Counted from the stretch's first letter, positions 26,889 to 39,345 are shown. The stretch: 64,000 bases of DNA from Owenia fusiformis (GCA_903813345.2 CAIIXF020000003.1:3746109-3810108); one strand, 5' to 3'. The notes: generated by a model not told the origin, from the letters alone. Translations and numbers: made by a program.

Positions 26889-28504
26889 AATGCCATAGAG
26901 GGCAGAACATGTAAGGGTAGTTTGCCATATGAATCCAACTCTGCGTTGGTCTCAATTGTGCCTATTTGGAGCATGTTATGTAAATGATCATAGCTCCTGA
27001 ACCAGTTGAATGCTTGTATTGAAACCTTCAGTAACAAATTTCCATATAACTGTTCCAGTGTATGCAAAATTTCATTGATGGCACTTGTCTAGTTTAGGAG
27101 AAATTGATTACTTCAATGGTCTCCTTTTTTTCCGGTCACCCTGTAGTATGTCCCTTGTTCAATCATCTCAATAATGTTAAAAGAATAATCTGTTTTGCAC
27201 TCTACAGTGGAATATTTTATGATTAGAAATTCTCAAATTTTATTAAAAAATGGCGGGTTTGAGACTTTGGGAAATAAAAAGCTGATAATAATCAAATGAC
27301 ATTCAAAGTCATAAAGATAGTGAATGCATGATAAAAACATATAGCATTGGGCATTTAACGTTAACATTACTTGTTCATTTGACATTGTTAAAGTTTTCTA
27401 AATATTTACACATTCCATTCTATACATACTTAAATAATCATTTGATAATTGTGGGTCTTTCTATGAGATAGTATAGTTGCATGGTAAAGGACGTATTAGT
27501 TGGTGAACTGTAAATATTGGTTGTGATTTGTTCACCCTTGTATGACAGATTCTAGCTTTAAGGTACTTATCGTGCCACTTAACTTATATGGACAAACTGT
27601 CTGTTCATAGTCAAGATGGAAATAAATCTGTCGGGTCAGCAATAATCCTTATCTCTGGAACGCTTATTTTACTGCCAAAACTCTATCAAATTATACTTTC
27701 TTGCCATGTTTGCAGTTATCAAATATCACCATGCATACAGAGTTCTGATTTTGACCTTTTAAGTATTCGATCGTCATAGTCAGCAAGTCAGCTTCTATCT
27801 ACAAAAATCCAAATCAGTGGAGTAAAATAGGCATTGTAAAGATGGCACAAAGCTATTGGGTTGTATTAATTACATTTTGTTATATGTTCTCGAGTAGTTT
27901 TACTTATAGACACAAAGTAGGATAACACCTGAAATTCTACTCAATTGCCTCTCTCTGTAAAAAACGTAATAATAAGGTTTCAGTATTTCCAAGCAAGAAA
28001 GATTTTAAAAGAATATTAACAACCAATCAGAGAGCTATTAAAATAAAATAAAACTCAAACTAAGCCGTCTATTGAAACTTCTAAAGGTCTTAAGATATAA
28101 AGTTGGGCTTGATTTGCACTTACACTCTAAGTCAGCTGATATCAGTAAACACCTTTTAACATGTGTTTGTCTGCATAACATACAACAATACCGCAAACAG
28201 ATTTCAAATGTGATTTTAGTCTGACATGTAATTCTGACGCCGATCATCTTAATAGTTCTTATCTATCATTTGGTGAGATTGCTATTTCAGTTCAGATTTT
28301 TAATTTGTTAAAATAAAATTTTATGTTGTCTTTTGAAATGTCAATGTTAAACATGTTGATCATTCAATCATTTTCAGTCATATCCTTGATGTATAATTAA
28401 GGGTACCTCTATATATCTCAGCTTGTATAGCATTTTATACCCCTCACTATAAGCCCGGGGCACTGGTCAACTTTTTGTACAGGGGGGTGTCGCTATGAGA
28501 TTCA

Positions 28505-28690
28505 AAATATCTCCCCACATCTAGGGATTTTTTTCTCTAAAAATGGACCCACATCTAGGGGTTTTCTTTCAAAAATAGATCCCCTTGACGGTAATTTTTG
28601 AATGACATAGACCCAGTTCTAGGGATTGGAACATCAAAATTGGACACATATCTAGGATTTTTCCTTCAAAATGGGACCCACATCTTTTTT
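28505..28690 (+). repeat. Minisatellite with GGACCCACATCTAGGG-type units
   Basis: About five degenerate units of 35-45 bp, each with a (G/A)GA(C/T)CC(A)CATCTAGG block followed by a T-rich, then A-rich tract. It ends at a CCCACATCTTTTTT block. Confidence 0.7.
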
Positions 28691-28785
28691 ACCTTTTACC
28701 TCAGTGGTGAAAATATTACACAAAATTTATCCGCACTTCATTGAGTAAAACAACGATCAATAATGAATGAAAAAAGACATGGATC

Positions 28786-28880
28786 ATATGTGTCTCGAAC
28801 TCGCAACATACGCATCGTGGATATGGCACCCAATCGCCTAGCCTGAACGTGCTGGTGCTCAAGCCATCTCGGCCAACTCG
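28786..28880 (-). other. tRNA-like sequence, possible SINE head or tRNA pseudogene
   Basis: On the minus strand, TTGGCCGAGATGGCTTGAGC resembles the D-arm/A-box of a type II (Leu/Ser) tRNA. GAGTTCGAGAC (complement of 28792-28802) fits an RNA polymerase III B-box. About 70 bp separates the two, as in a long-variable-arm tRNA. I could not pair a convincing acceptor stem. It is therefore more likely a tRNA-derived SINE piece or a pseudogene than a working tRNA. Confidence 0.4.
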
Positions 28881-29544
28881 ACAACCCCATTTGTCAGTTG
28901 AAATAGAAATAAAAAGGTTTAAACTTTCCACGAACCACTCAGTGGTGCCTACATTCAAATTCAATGCAGATTTGTGCCAATTTGAACGCCTTATTGTCCT
29001 TATATGATTTTATAAGACTAAGGCAGATGAAGAACATATCTACACATTTGCCATTGTGTTTTACTTGAAACAAACGCTGAACAGTCTGTCATGGTATTAT
29101 ATCTTTATTTATCATTATAACAGAAGATTCATGCTACAGTAAATATAATAGATAACATCGTATTCAAATTGCAATCATAAACCTTTTACAAACAGAGGCA
29201 AGTGAAACGTTAAATGCAATTTTAGGTACATTTATATGTCATAAAGATTTGTTAGATGATATCTAAATAGAATATATGGCTCGATTATGTTTCACATCCT
29301 GGTAGATGTGCACATTAAATCATGATAAAGTCTCCTTTAATCTTTTCGTTCGTTCGATTTCACTTCTTAAAAGAGAGCTTCGTCTTTATAATATGTCCAT
29401 TTACTCAAATCAGTTTACACACCATCATATGGAGACATAGGGTTTCCAGACTTGATGAAAACACTGGTCTGAAAATATTACAAACATTCAATAAAACAAT
29501 TTATTCCATAATACTACTGTTTTCCCAAGGGAAATATGAAGGAA

Positions 29545-29680
29545 TAAAAATCGTATTGAATCGTATTACATGCAAAAGTCGTATTGTCCCCGGGAAAAAA
29601 ATCGTATTGGAGCGTATTACATGGAAAAATCGTATTGTCCCCGGGACAAAAATCGTATTGGAACGTATTAACCTATTTTT
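29545..29680 (+). repeat. Short tandem repeat with ATCGTATTG units
   Basis: About 2.5 copies of a roughly 57-bp unit containing AAAAATCGTATTG, CGTATTACATG and GTATTGTCCCCGGGA. The CCCCGGG blocks stand out in AT-rich DNA. Confidence 0.7.
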
Positions 29681-29768
29681 GGTTTTCCCGGTTATTTTTA
29701 ACCTTGACTAATTGATAAAAGCATTATCCAAATGTAACATTTTAAGGAGGAATGTATTATGGAATAAA

Positions 29769-29955
29769 TAGGTTATTTCTGGTCGGGATTGAATATGGGT
29801 TTTATTCCTCGGAAAATATGATATTGACCTTGGGAAATATGATATTGACACTCGGTCGCTGCGCTCTCTCGGTCAATATCATATTACCCTTCGGCCAATA
29901 TCATATTGTCCCTCGGAATAAAACCCATATCCAATCCCTTCCAGTAAATAACCTA
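29769..29955. repeat. Long hairpin with GC-rich apex
   Basis: Arms of about 85 bp. The left begins TAGGTTATTTCTGG and runs through GGGTTTTATTCC; the right mirrors it and ends ATAACCTA. Inside, AATATGATATTGAC blocks face their complements. The apex reads CTCGGTCGCTGCGCTCTC. A diverged half-copy of the right arm lies near 47660-47725. Confidence 0.85.
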
Positions 29956-31533
29956 TATACGTTCGTTTTTTTTATTACATCGCACTACTATACCTTGCAT
30001 TTGGTGTTCATGAGCAGCCTATTTGGCTTATCAGTACACTGTGGCTAGTCGATCTATGTGGATGCAGTCAGGCACATGTAATGTTTCGTGAGTACCCGCC
30101 TCTGTACTTTTCAATGGAAGAATTTTGCACTTCTGTTTAAATAATCTATATTTACTCATCCGTGTATATCATACTTCATTGATTTACAAAACCAAAGCTA
30201 CGCTATAAACACACATTCTCTGATATTTTTACGGAGAATAGATAACTCAAACGAGTTCACTCGACCAGTTTTATCATCTCGCTCATAGCTGTGAGAAGGT
30301 ATGTATAATTTGCCATAGGTTTACCTTGTAATGGGGAATAAAAAATTCAAGTAATATCATTATTTCACATACACAAATATGTCTGTGTGAAGTAAAATAC
30401 AAATACAATGCGTTCTATAATATTTTGGAGTTATGGTATGAAATATCAGCTTTAAAAAAGCAATTTAATTATGATGTATCATGTGGATTAGTAGACGTTC
30501 TGATTGGATTCATTGAACAGACTGGCTAGGTTTCAATTGAATCATTTTGAATGTGTGTATTTTTAATATTTTAATCCACAGTGTCCGAAAACAATAATAA
30601 TGCTATATTGGTAATTGGAAAAACTCCACTTACCACGATTTCAAAAAATTGTAAATAGATAATACTATTCTTGAATGATGGTCATTTGTTTCAATGAATC
30701 TGGAGGCTCGTTCAGCTGAGCTGACAAAATCATCAAGATTTACGGATGGTCCATCTGTTGGCTGCTCATTGTCACCTTCAAGGAATGTTAATGGCTCTGA
30801 AACTGGTAGCCTTGACCAAGTCGGTATTTATTTACTTATCTGATCTTGAATTATTACCACCTTGTACAATCCAATGTATCATCGCTGATATTATGCTAAG
30901 TTATTCAGCGGTTCCAAGATTCCCATAATACCTAGGCTACCTAAGGGTATCGCAAAACCATATTGATTGACAATATGGACATGGACACAACGTGTGACTT
31001 CAGGCTGATTGACCAATCAAAACGTTATCAGGTTGACCTGAAAAAAAAACTACCCGTCTAGGACTTGAAATTCAATGATCTGATCGAGTGTTTCTTGAGA
31101 GTTACAATATATTATGTTATTAAATGTACATTGGAATATAAGCAGTCATTAATACTCGTCTAAATGAAATCATGCAATTCAATGTTGATTCAAAATTAAA
31201 ACTGAATTCGCGATGGAAATGCACGAAGACCTAGTCCGGCAATGTAGGGTCGTCATTGATTTGTCAAATTTACCGACAAATACATTGGGTCGGTAAAGCA
31301 CATGTCTTTCTCTTGGGTACAAGGCGGTCATAATAGAAATCAAGATAAGTAAAATAGACCGACTTTGGCAAGGCTATGAAACTTGATTTATGGGTATTCC
31401 AGTGGGTCGATGGGTCTTTTGCTCTGAATTCACTTCATTAGCGTACCTAATTTCAACATTTTCATTGTCATCATTACATGTTATGGACCCGTTTTTCAAA
31501 TTAACAGTATCAGCGATAAAACCATAGTTTTTG

Positions 31534-32559
31534 GCTCACACAGTGACTGGTGAGACTATGGGATCGACCAGGCGTCCGTCCGTTGGTCCGTCCGTCTGTC
31601 AACATTGGCTGCACAAATTAAAACTGCTATTCGGATTGAGTCATTTCCACATTCATTTTATGCATATCCATAATGTCTATTTGACCTGTCATTGCCATTT
31701 CCCAAGTTCGCCCGGTTTCCGAGAAATTGCTGATTTTTAAATTTCGAGAAAAATCGATCTGATGATAGCCTTATAGAAAGTCAAGAGAAGTGAAGAAAAG
31801 ATTTGAAAAAATACCAGTCCAGTCCATTTCCAGGTCCAAGTCCAGGTCCAGGTCCAAGTCAAGGTCCAGTTCAGGTCCAAGTCCAGATCTGGGTGTAATC
31901 AGGTTTAAACCAGGTCAAAGGTCAAGAACTAGGTCAAATCCAGTACTTTGTCATTTTTTCAATTTTCTCAGTCGTCCTTGAATATTTTTGCTCCGTTTTT
32001 TAATCATGTTCCTTGGAAAAAAGCTAATCCCTACAGGCAAGTTGTTTTTGATCACTCTTACCGTTTTTGAGATATGGCATCCGAAAAGTAGGTCACAATA
32101 AAAAGTTCTTGGAATTCAATGTATAAGTTTATTATGAAATATGTGTAAAATTGTCCAAAGAATCCGAATCTGCAAACCAGATTTTGATCCGACTTCCGGT
32201 TCGGAAGTTATGGCATTTTGAAATCTCAAAAATCGCTATTTTTGGTATCCCATGTTAAGTCAATGGGGCTTGAGAAAATTATCAATTGTAACAACACAAC
32301 ACTAGATACAGCTTGGATGCAGCCAACTTAATAAGAATCTACAATAGAAGCCGTCCTCAAAATCTACTTTCCCTCAAAATTTGAACACTAAAAGGCCTAG
32401 GTCAAAATCTAGGTCAAATTCATAGTTTTTCTTTTGACTACAACAAATCATATCTGAACCAACAACAAAGGACTCATCTTTAATTGATCTCATATTTACC
32501 AATACTTTTGTTTGTAAATCAGGATATTCATTCCTCTGTAGGTTCTACACTGTGTGAGC
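31534..32559. mobile_element. Nested repeat with GCTCACACAGTG ends
   Basis: GCTCACACAGTG at 31534 is mirrored by CACTGTGTGAGC ending at 32559. Immediately outside the right end is a small hairpin, AGGACCGTGGGTCCT. The left part has (GTCC)n-like GTCCGTCCGTTGGTCCGTCC. It is nested inside the 3-kb element. Whether it is a TIR element or Helitron-like is open. Confidence 0.55.
31816..31890 (+). repeat. Hexamer minisatellite, (CAGGTC/CAAGTC)n
   Basis: About a dozen units of CCAGGT/CCAAGT. The Ser/Arg-rich peptide one frame would give is a product of the repeat, not evidence of a gene. Confidence 0.75.
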
Positions 32560-33679
32560 ACAGGACCGTGGGTCCTATATTTCATCTGTAATGGCATTTT
32601 CCAGTTGATGGGTTTATATATAGTATTGAGGGTGCCTTTACACTACTTGTAATGGGGTGGCTAATTACTTTACTGAATGAGGAACGTTTATCCAAACAAT
32701 GGATACAAAGAAAATCTGGCCAGTTGTCCATCAGTAAATTAATCATCATGATAAAAGTATAAATTATTAAAGCATCCATTTGTTACCGTTCTGAATCCAA
32801 ATGATACATAGGTGCATCCATTTTATACATATATGTTGACGTTTACGAAATGTTTTTCAAATATCTTCCCTATAACAGGAATATGGTAGCTGAAACTTTC
32901 ACACATTGTCATACTATGTATATTGAATATGTGTGCAAGATTTCAAGTCACAATGTTAAGTAGAAACTCTGAGATCACTTACCTCGATTTGCTGTCATAT
33001 TTTTGCAATGATCCCATTCCCTATAATGTACGCGAGTACCCACGAAACATTACATATAAATGACTGCATCCACATAGATCGACTAGCCACAGTGTCAGTA
33101 ATGATTATGTTATTTGTTTTTATTTGTCTGTTCCTTATTAATGGTTTATCGGATGACATTAGATGTTAATAAGGTACTTTCAAAAATATACTAAGCAATA
33201 CAATTAGACAAACAGGGTATCTTATGCATTTCTAGGGGCTAGGTATAGTGGAGTGTACATATACACCAGTCTTCACACACTGGAAGCACGTGTCACAAGT
33301 GTACAGCTTATGCCAACCTCTGGGACATAAGGGGTAAGTGCAGTGTACCGGAAGTACTATACTATAGCATTAAGAACACAGAATAATCCTAATCTGACGA
33401 GGTCCTTGTTAATATTTCATTCAAAATGTCCCAAGTCATGGCCATAGCGATCTCGGCAATCAGTCGTCAAGCCTGTTTCACAGAGTACTCAGAACATACT
33501 CAAAACCAAATTGGTTCCGAATCTCGCATGCAATTACACCTCCCTTAACGTGTCACTTGTCATGATTAGCAATGACTTCTCTTTGCCTATACCCTTTTGT
33601 TTGTATGGTTTCTGAAAATCTCAAACAATTATACATATACCTCAATCAATTCAGGAAAATCATATATTTTAACAGTTTA

Positions 33680-35480
33680 CACAATATTCAATAAGTATGG
33701 AATATTTTGAATACGAAATTCAGTAATATAGTTGCCAATCTATTAGAAAGTAGTGTATATATTATCTACCGTTCCCTGAAATAATTAGTTATACATTGGA
33801 TATCCTCAGTTTCATCAAAAGCAATTCTAAATTAGGTTAAGCAGGAAATTCCATTTCCTCATTTTTTTAAGCCCCCGATGGACTTTATCATCGTCAATCG
33901 ATTTATTTTGGAAGAAACTAAATCTGTGTCATTCGATATTTTAGAAAATTACATTCATTGAGTAATTATTAAAACCACATGGTATTTAAGACCATACTCG
34001 TCTACCTGTTTCAAGATGCTTAAAGACAGAATCAGACCGAATCGTAACACTAAACTAACTTTGCTGTAGGTTTTGCACCTAGAAAGTACTAAGTCTATTA
34101 TCTTAAGAACAATCGGGTGTTAAACATCTTCTTTACATGCACACACCATGGTGTTGTTATTTTTAAAAAAAACTAACCATAGGCTGAACCTATTCTTAAC
34201 ATTTTGTACTTTGAATTCAACGTCAATTGCTTCTTTTCTTAAAATTCAGATGTTCTTGAAAATAGGGGTAAAAGATATGCCGATGTATAACAAAAAATTT
34301 GAAAATTAGAAAAAGTGACCCTCTGGTCGTTTTAAGAAAAAATATTATTTAAAATTACTTCCAATGGGAAATGCATTGTTGCGAAAATTGCACGATTCAG
34401 ATTCTTCTGAAAATGAGATAATTTTATGGGGCAGCAACATTTATAAAAATATCTACCGTCCGGATTTTGAGAAAAATAATAAATAATTGATTATGTTATT
34501 CCATTGCATATGTTAACTCAAATTGCCATATTCTGTACTTACATTACAACGACCAATGAATGTTCAAGATGGCAATTTTATTTTGGAGGTAATACTCGAT
34601 ATGGTAGGCTATGTTGTGACAAAGAGAAACTACATACAAAGTATTTTGATAACTGTCCATTACTTACTCTATTAATTTCTATGACGTTTTTACTTTTTTA
34701 TTAGCTTGTGAAATAATATGGATGTAACTCACCTTTTATTAAAGAGGCAAATAAATCATAAGTAATTTTTTGAAAAAATTGAATATATACCCGGTTGATA
34801 TCAATATCATCTCTGATATCATCCCTCTCATCCCAGTATTATCCCTGATATCATCCATATCCCAAACATGTGAGTTATCACTTGCTGTTATATACATTAT
34901 ACCTGATATTGCTCTGATCATGGTATAAATACATATGCAATAAATCCCGCATCTATATCTTAGGTTTGGAGACCCGACTGCCCAATTGACATGTTAAGAT
35001 CCGTCTATATTTGAATTTATTATGCACCTCATTAAAATACTCAAATCTGATTGGTTCTTAGTTGCTTGTAATTTGGCAATACTCTGCTCTTTTCTGAAAA
35101 CTGCCGGATATTTTTTTAATATCTGACCCTTTCGTTTTCAATGTTTTTGCAACATTCCCACTTCAGAGTTTATTTCTTAATAACTGGAGTACTACTTAAA
35201 GCTTACATCTGAAACTGGCGGAAAATAGTAGAAAAAATGCACTTAATCAATCACAATTACCCTTATCATTCAAAAGTTACATATAATTCTGCAAGAACGT
35301 CTCGAATAAATAAAAATTATCCCGGGGCAGATATTTTCGTCCAGTGTAGCGAATAAACTGGCCGGAAGTCGTCTGAGTTTTGAAAGAAAAAATAAATAAA
35401 TGTCAAAATAATGTCGACTAAACGACAGTTTAAGCCGTACTCCAGTAAGTACTCCACTTAACTTTGATTGGGAGGTGCAT
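33680..35480. other. No gene recognised; ATATCATCC-rich patch at 34795-34870
   Basis: AT-rich. The patch has several GATATCATC(C/T) repeats. I found no supportable exons. Confidence 0.4.
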
Positions 35481-35484
35481 AATA

Positions 35485-35629
35485 AAACAAATACTGGATG
35501 ATCAGGAGCTGGATATGGCCAGAATACCTATCCTCGAAAAAATATTGGGCTCGGCTGCCGCCTCGCCCAATATTTTTTCTCGAATAGGTATTCTGCCATA
35601 TCCAGCTCCTGATCATCCAGTATTTGTTT
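35485..35629. repeat. Near-perfect long hairpin with GC-rich apex
   Basis: Arms of about 65 bp begin AAACAAATACTGGATGATCA and differ by only a few bases. The right arm ends TTTGTTT. The apex is GGGCTCGGCTGCCGCCTCGC. Such close arm identity implies recent formation or ongoing correction. No coding content. Confidence 0.9.
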
Positions 35630-35759
35630 AGTATTAGATGGGGTCTTTAAGCTACATTGTATATTTCTAGAATCTGCAAGTGGTTTTCATGCCACATATT
35701 TCGACATTAAGGTCTCTATATATCATCATGATAACTGAGGGCATATACATCCTTATGTA

Positions 35760-36056
35760 CAGGGTGGGCTAAAAACAATATACCCACGTTTAAAGATGAA
35801 TATCACATGATATATGTTTTGTATGCCATGTATCGTTTTAAAGATGATATATTTCTCCACAATATGATACCATCTGACTGTAAAACCGTTGTTTTCTTGT
35901 GGAGTTAGAGGCTAAAATTGACACCAGCTAGGGGTATCATGAGATGGCGTCATTTTGGTTTTCTGTAAAATGATATATAATACATGGCATGGTTTAAGAT
36001 ATAACATATGAATCATTCCCCTTTTAACTTGGGTATCGGTGTTTTGGCCCACCCTG
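35760..36056. mobile_element. MITE with CAGGGTGGGC ends
   Basis: 297 bp. The left end CAGGGTGGGCTAAAAAC and the right-end complement of CAGGGTGGGCCAAAAC are flanked by TA (35758-35759 and 36057-36058). Imperfect inverted similarity continues almost to the centre. It is probably a Tc1/mariner-type MITE. Confidence 0.82.
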
Positions 36057-36059
36057 TAT

Positions 36060-39000
36060 AGTGACGCAAACGATGTATCACATACCTTACATAGATACCT
36101 TAGTAAGTATAAAATCTGCTAAAAATAAAAGTAAGTAGATTTGGAATTCTTACTTCATATTTCTGTTATCTAACGCTACCTGGATCGGTTCAGTAATTTA
36201 CATTATAGTGAACTGGATATCAATTATATAACTCACCTGAAAACTTCCTTTTCATTTTTATCTCAAATAGATAGTGCTTTTGAAATTAACACAAAATTAT
36301 AACCAATTCTATTACTATAGTACTACCTGGTATCGTTTGTTATCTTATTAACGGAAAATGATTCTTCGGGTTTTATTTAAATAAGAAGCTGATCCATATG
36401 TAAATGTTCCATAAATGACCAAAATGACAGACAAGACAACTGTGTCCTGTATAAAAACGGGTCATCATGATTAACTCAGATCTAGCGAGCAGGCCAACAA
36501 AAATTGTTTCAATTTTAGAATAACCCTGGCTCATTTCATTCCTTGTCATGTCTATTGTCTAAAGATTTTTACAATAATGTATTATTTTTCTTCACCAATG
36601 TTTACAATATCGTGAATCTTTTTGGAGATATTGCATTTGAGATTGTAAGGAATAGATTGGTAGGTCAATTATGCATGTTGCTTGTAATTTTGTCACCCCG
36701 ATATATCAGATTCTGCCTTTAAGGAAGAGATTAGTATTTTATTCGGGTCGATTGATTGTTCTTTATTCGTTGCTGAGGAGAGACGGAATGAATGCGCAAT
36801 AACCCAAAAATAACTATTAAGTTGGATTAAGTTTAGCTCGCAATTTAGAGTATGAATTGGAAGGACATTGGAAAGTGGATGTAATTAAGATCAAGTTTAC
36901 ATGGAATAGAATTGTCAGACTTCAAGGAGTTTGATTTAATTTAGATTTAGATTTGCTTAACGAGGACGGTAAAATCATGCACAATCACTTGTGAAATCGT
37001 TAAGCTTCCCATCTACAAGAAGCATATATTAAATTATATAACTGCCATTTTGAACGACGACCTTTTTTATAGTCTATTGAAAATATTAAATTGCTAATGT
37101 ATCATTCTTTAAAACATGGTATCTATTTTTCATTATGTAATATAGAAATTTTCTTAATGTCAGGATATATCATTAATCTATACTTTGAGCATGGAGCTTT
37201 GACAAGAAAGGAAGAAGTCGTCATTAGATCCCCTTCTAAACCGATTAAAAGCGGATATATATTATTTAGGGTCTAAAATTACATAAGCTTGGTTAGATGT
37301 CAGTGTTTCGCAGAAGTATTTATACCGCACTACCCCTTTCTTCGTAAACCAAATGAGCATAAAACACGGGTGTTAAAACACTAATATACCATGAGCACAT
37401 GCTTTGAGGATCCGCGTTGTTTGAACCTACCGCCGAGCACACTTATACATTAAGACCCGTTACACAGTCATGATACCGCCGAGCAAGCTCATTGCATCAT
37501 CGTGTCTGCTTTACCCCCGTGTAAAAATAGCACACAGTTCGTGTAATTTCAAAAGTTTGTACTTTAACAAAACTCCGCAATAATAATAAATTGTACGACC
37601 GACACATTTGGTACATACATTGTCTTCATTTTAGAGTGTGAGAAGCTATTTAACAAATTCTGAACCAATTTGACGCAACGAAGTATGGTATCTAACTTTG
37701 CATCAATACAAATAAATCAACATATTTGATAGACTCATAATTTGTTTTTCAACAAACGCATCGTGATATCTACTTTAATGCGGTGCATATAGGAAATGTT
37801 GATTGCGTACATGCTAATCATATGATTTAGTTACCTTAGCCTTAATAAATTCTTGGGTCATAATCTTTTGATAAATCAAGTGTTAATTTCAAGACTAAAA
37901 TCTAAGAACCTTACCTTATCATCTTGTCAGCAAAATTAGCACTTGACGTAATTTAAACGTAAAAAGTATAACCTGCTCACGGAACAGTTCCTTTAGCAAC
38001 GACAGACGGACACTATCGCCATCAATTCAGTTGCTTCGCCTCCCAACTCTGCTTTCATCCCAAAGATTCCAGATCTGATATGTGCAATATTAATAAAGAC
38101 TATAATTATGCTTATTGTAGAACTTCCAGTAAATATGGAGTATATTGAGTGTATACTGAATGTTTCTGACATCCCATTTCATGAAATCATTGTTTAGTGT
38201 CCTATAGGCCTATCATCATCTACTCAGTCGATCCCGATAGTAGTGACCTCTATACGGAGACAAATGCAATTAGTAATGTAAATATAAGTTACATCAATCA
38301 AGAAATTAACGTCAGATATAACTTGTGCAGGGCGGAGATAATGTAATTCCTATCCTCATATATCTATGGCAAATCAGACTCATTAGTTCACATCTAGCAT
38401 GTTATGGTTAACAATATTGGTAAAACGCAAAATTGGAATTGATATATAGATATAGAATTTTTTTGTTTTATGTGTGGATTAAATTTATTTGTTCTCGAAT
38501 GTCTGGAAGAGGAACGATACCTGAATGGCTAACAAATGTTTTGAGAATTGAGATTCAGTGAGGTCATAGGGTGGGGTACGTCAATTTTTTAATTTTGCCG
38601 GAATTAGCCTAGTGTTAAAATCAAAGCATTATTCTGGCAGATCTCTTAGCATTTTAGAAAGAATTGCAAGACAAGAAATACTATGAGCATAGAATGATGG
38701 TATACCGTGACAATGCTTGAAAAACTATCAGTTTATGGGTGGACCTCGATTCTATTCCTAAGTCAAGAATGTACTACTCAACTTCATGTAATGTAACTTT
38801 AAAATCGTTTTGTATAGGTTGACGTAAAATAGTTCAAATGGGTATTTCTGTTTGCAAAACCTTTAGGAGGAAGTGTGAAGTCCTTCTGCTTTATATTTCA
38901 AGGGTTACTAATGCACAGTGACATTCAAGACCTAATCGATCTTATGACGTTATGAATTGATCCATATGCCAAAACATAATCTATTGCGTAAAACGAATAA
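36060..39000. other. No gene recognised
   Basis: About 3 kb of AT-rich sequence with chance open frames only, for example 37091-37276. Confidence 0.4.
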
Positions 39001-39006
39001 CCATCT

Positions 39007-39345
39007 CAATCTTTATAAATTACATATTCAGATGTCATGTCAATTTCAATCACTGACCAGCGTGAAATGAATGATGGAATAATAACGTGGAGAAGATAAC
39101 AGAGAGTGATATGCAAAAGGCTGAACATTACGCCTATCACATATTCAATTTGCGATTTCTTAATCAACGATATCAATCTTTATAAATTACATATCCGCTA
39201 CCATATCATCCTCTATGACTGACCGGCGTGAACTTAATGATAACATAATAATCTGAAAATATTAAAGACAGTGATAAACTGTACAGGAAGCTGAATAGTA
39301 CGCCTACCACATCATAAACATTGCAATTTCGAATTAACAATCCCC
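39007..39345 (+). repeat. Diverged tandem duplication, 167-bp period
   Basis: CAATCTTTATAAATTACATA starts at 39007 and again at 39174. Later shared pieces include ACTGACC(A/G)GCGTGAA and ACGCCTA(T/C)CACAT. Confidence 0.75.

Larger units (their letters stand above)
26151..27143. mobile_element. Mariner-derived foldback element with two transposase 3' ends
   Basis: A 993-bp element with ends CAGGGTGACCGGAAAAAAAG and the exact complement, flanked by TA on each side. Each half is a copy of the 3' part of a mariner-like transposon, and the two point outward from the centre. Homology between the arms extends about 380 bp (about 26151-26530 against 26766-27143). It resembles elements that arise by inverted duplication of one transposon end. 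It cannot encode a full transposase. Confidence 0.85.
30036..33095. mobile_element. 3-kb TIR element, ACACTGTGGCTAG ends
   Basis: Inverted repeats of about 65 bp begin ACACTGTGGCTAGTCGATCT at 30036 and end with the complement at 33095. The same four bases, CAGT, flank both sides, which may be a 4-bp target duplication. The interior contains another nested repeat (31534-32559) and no transposase that I recognise. A 4-bp duplication would fit groups such as Chapaev or Sola, but that is inference. Copy A lacks it. Confidence 0.75.
25155..33670 (+). repeat. Segmental duplication, copy B
   Basis: Collinear with copy A (17970-23270) but longer because of its own insertions. These are roughly 25680-27350, which includes the mariner-derived foldback, and roughly 29500-33375, which includes a hairpin and a 3-kb TIR element. 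Where A has its insertions, B is uninterrupted. No gene recognised. Confidence 0.8.

Noticed and set aside
31790-31981. Ser/Arg-rich open frame resembling an SR protein
   Set aside because: It is produced by the CCAGGT/CCAAGT hexamer repeat and has no other domain or splice context.
36640-36800. Possible third copy of the segmental duplication
   Set aside because: Only short matches such as CAGATTCT(A/G)(G/C)CTTTA remain, too weak to claim by eye.
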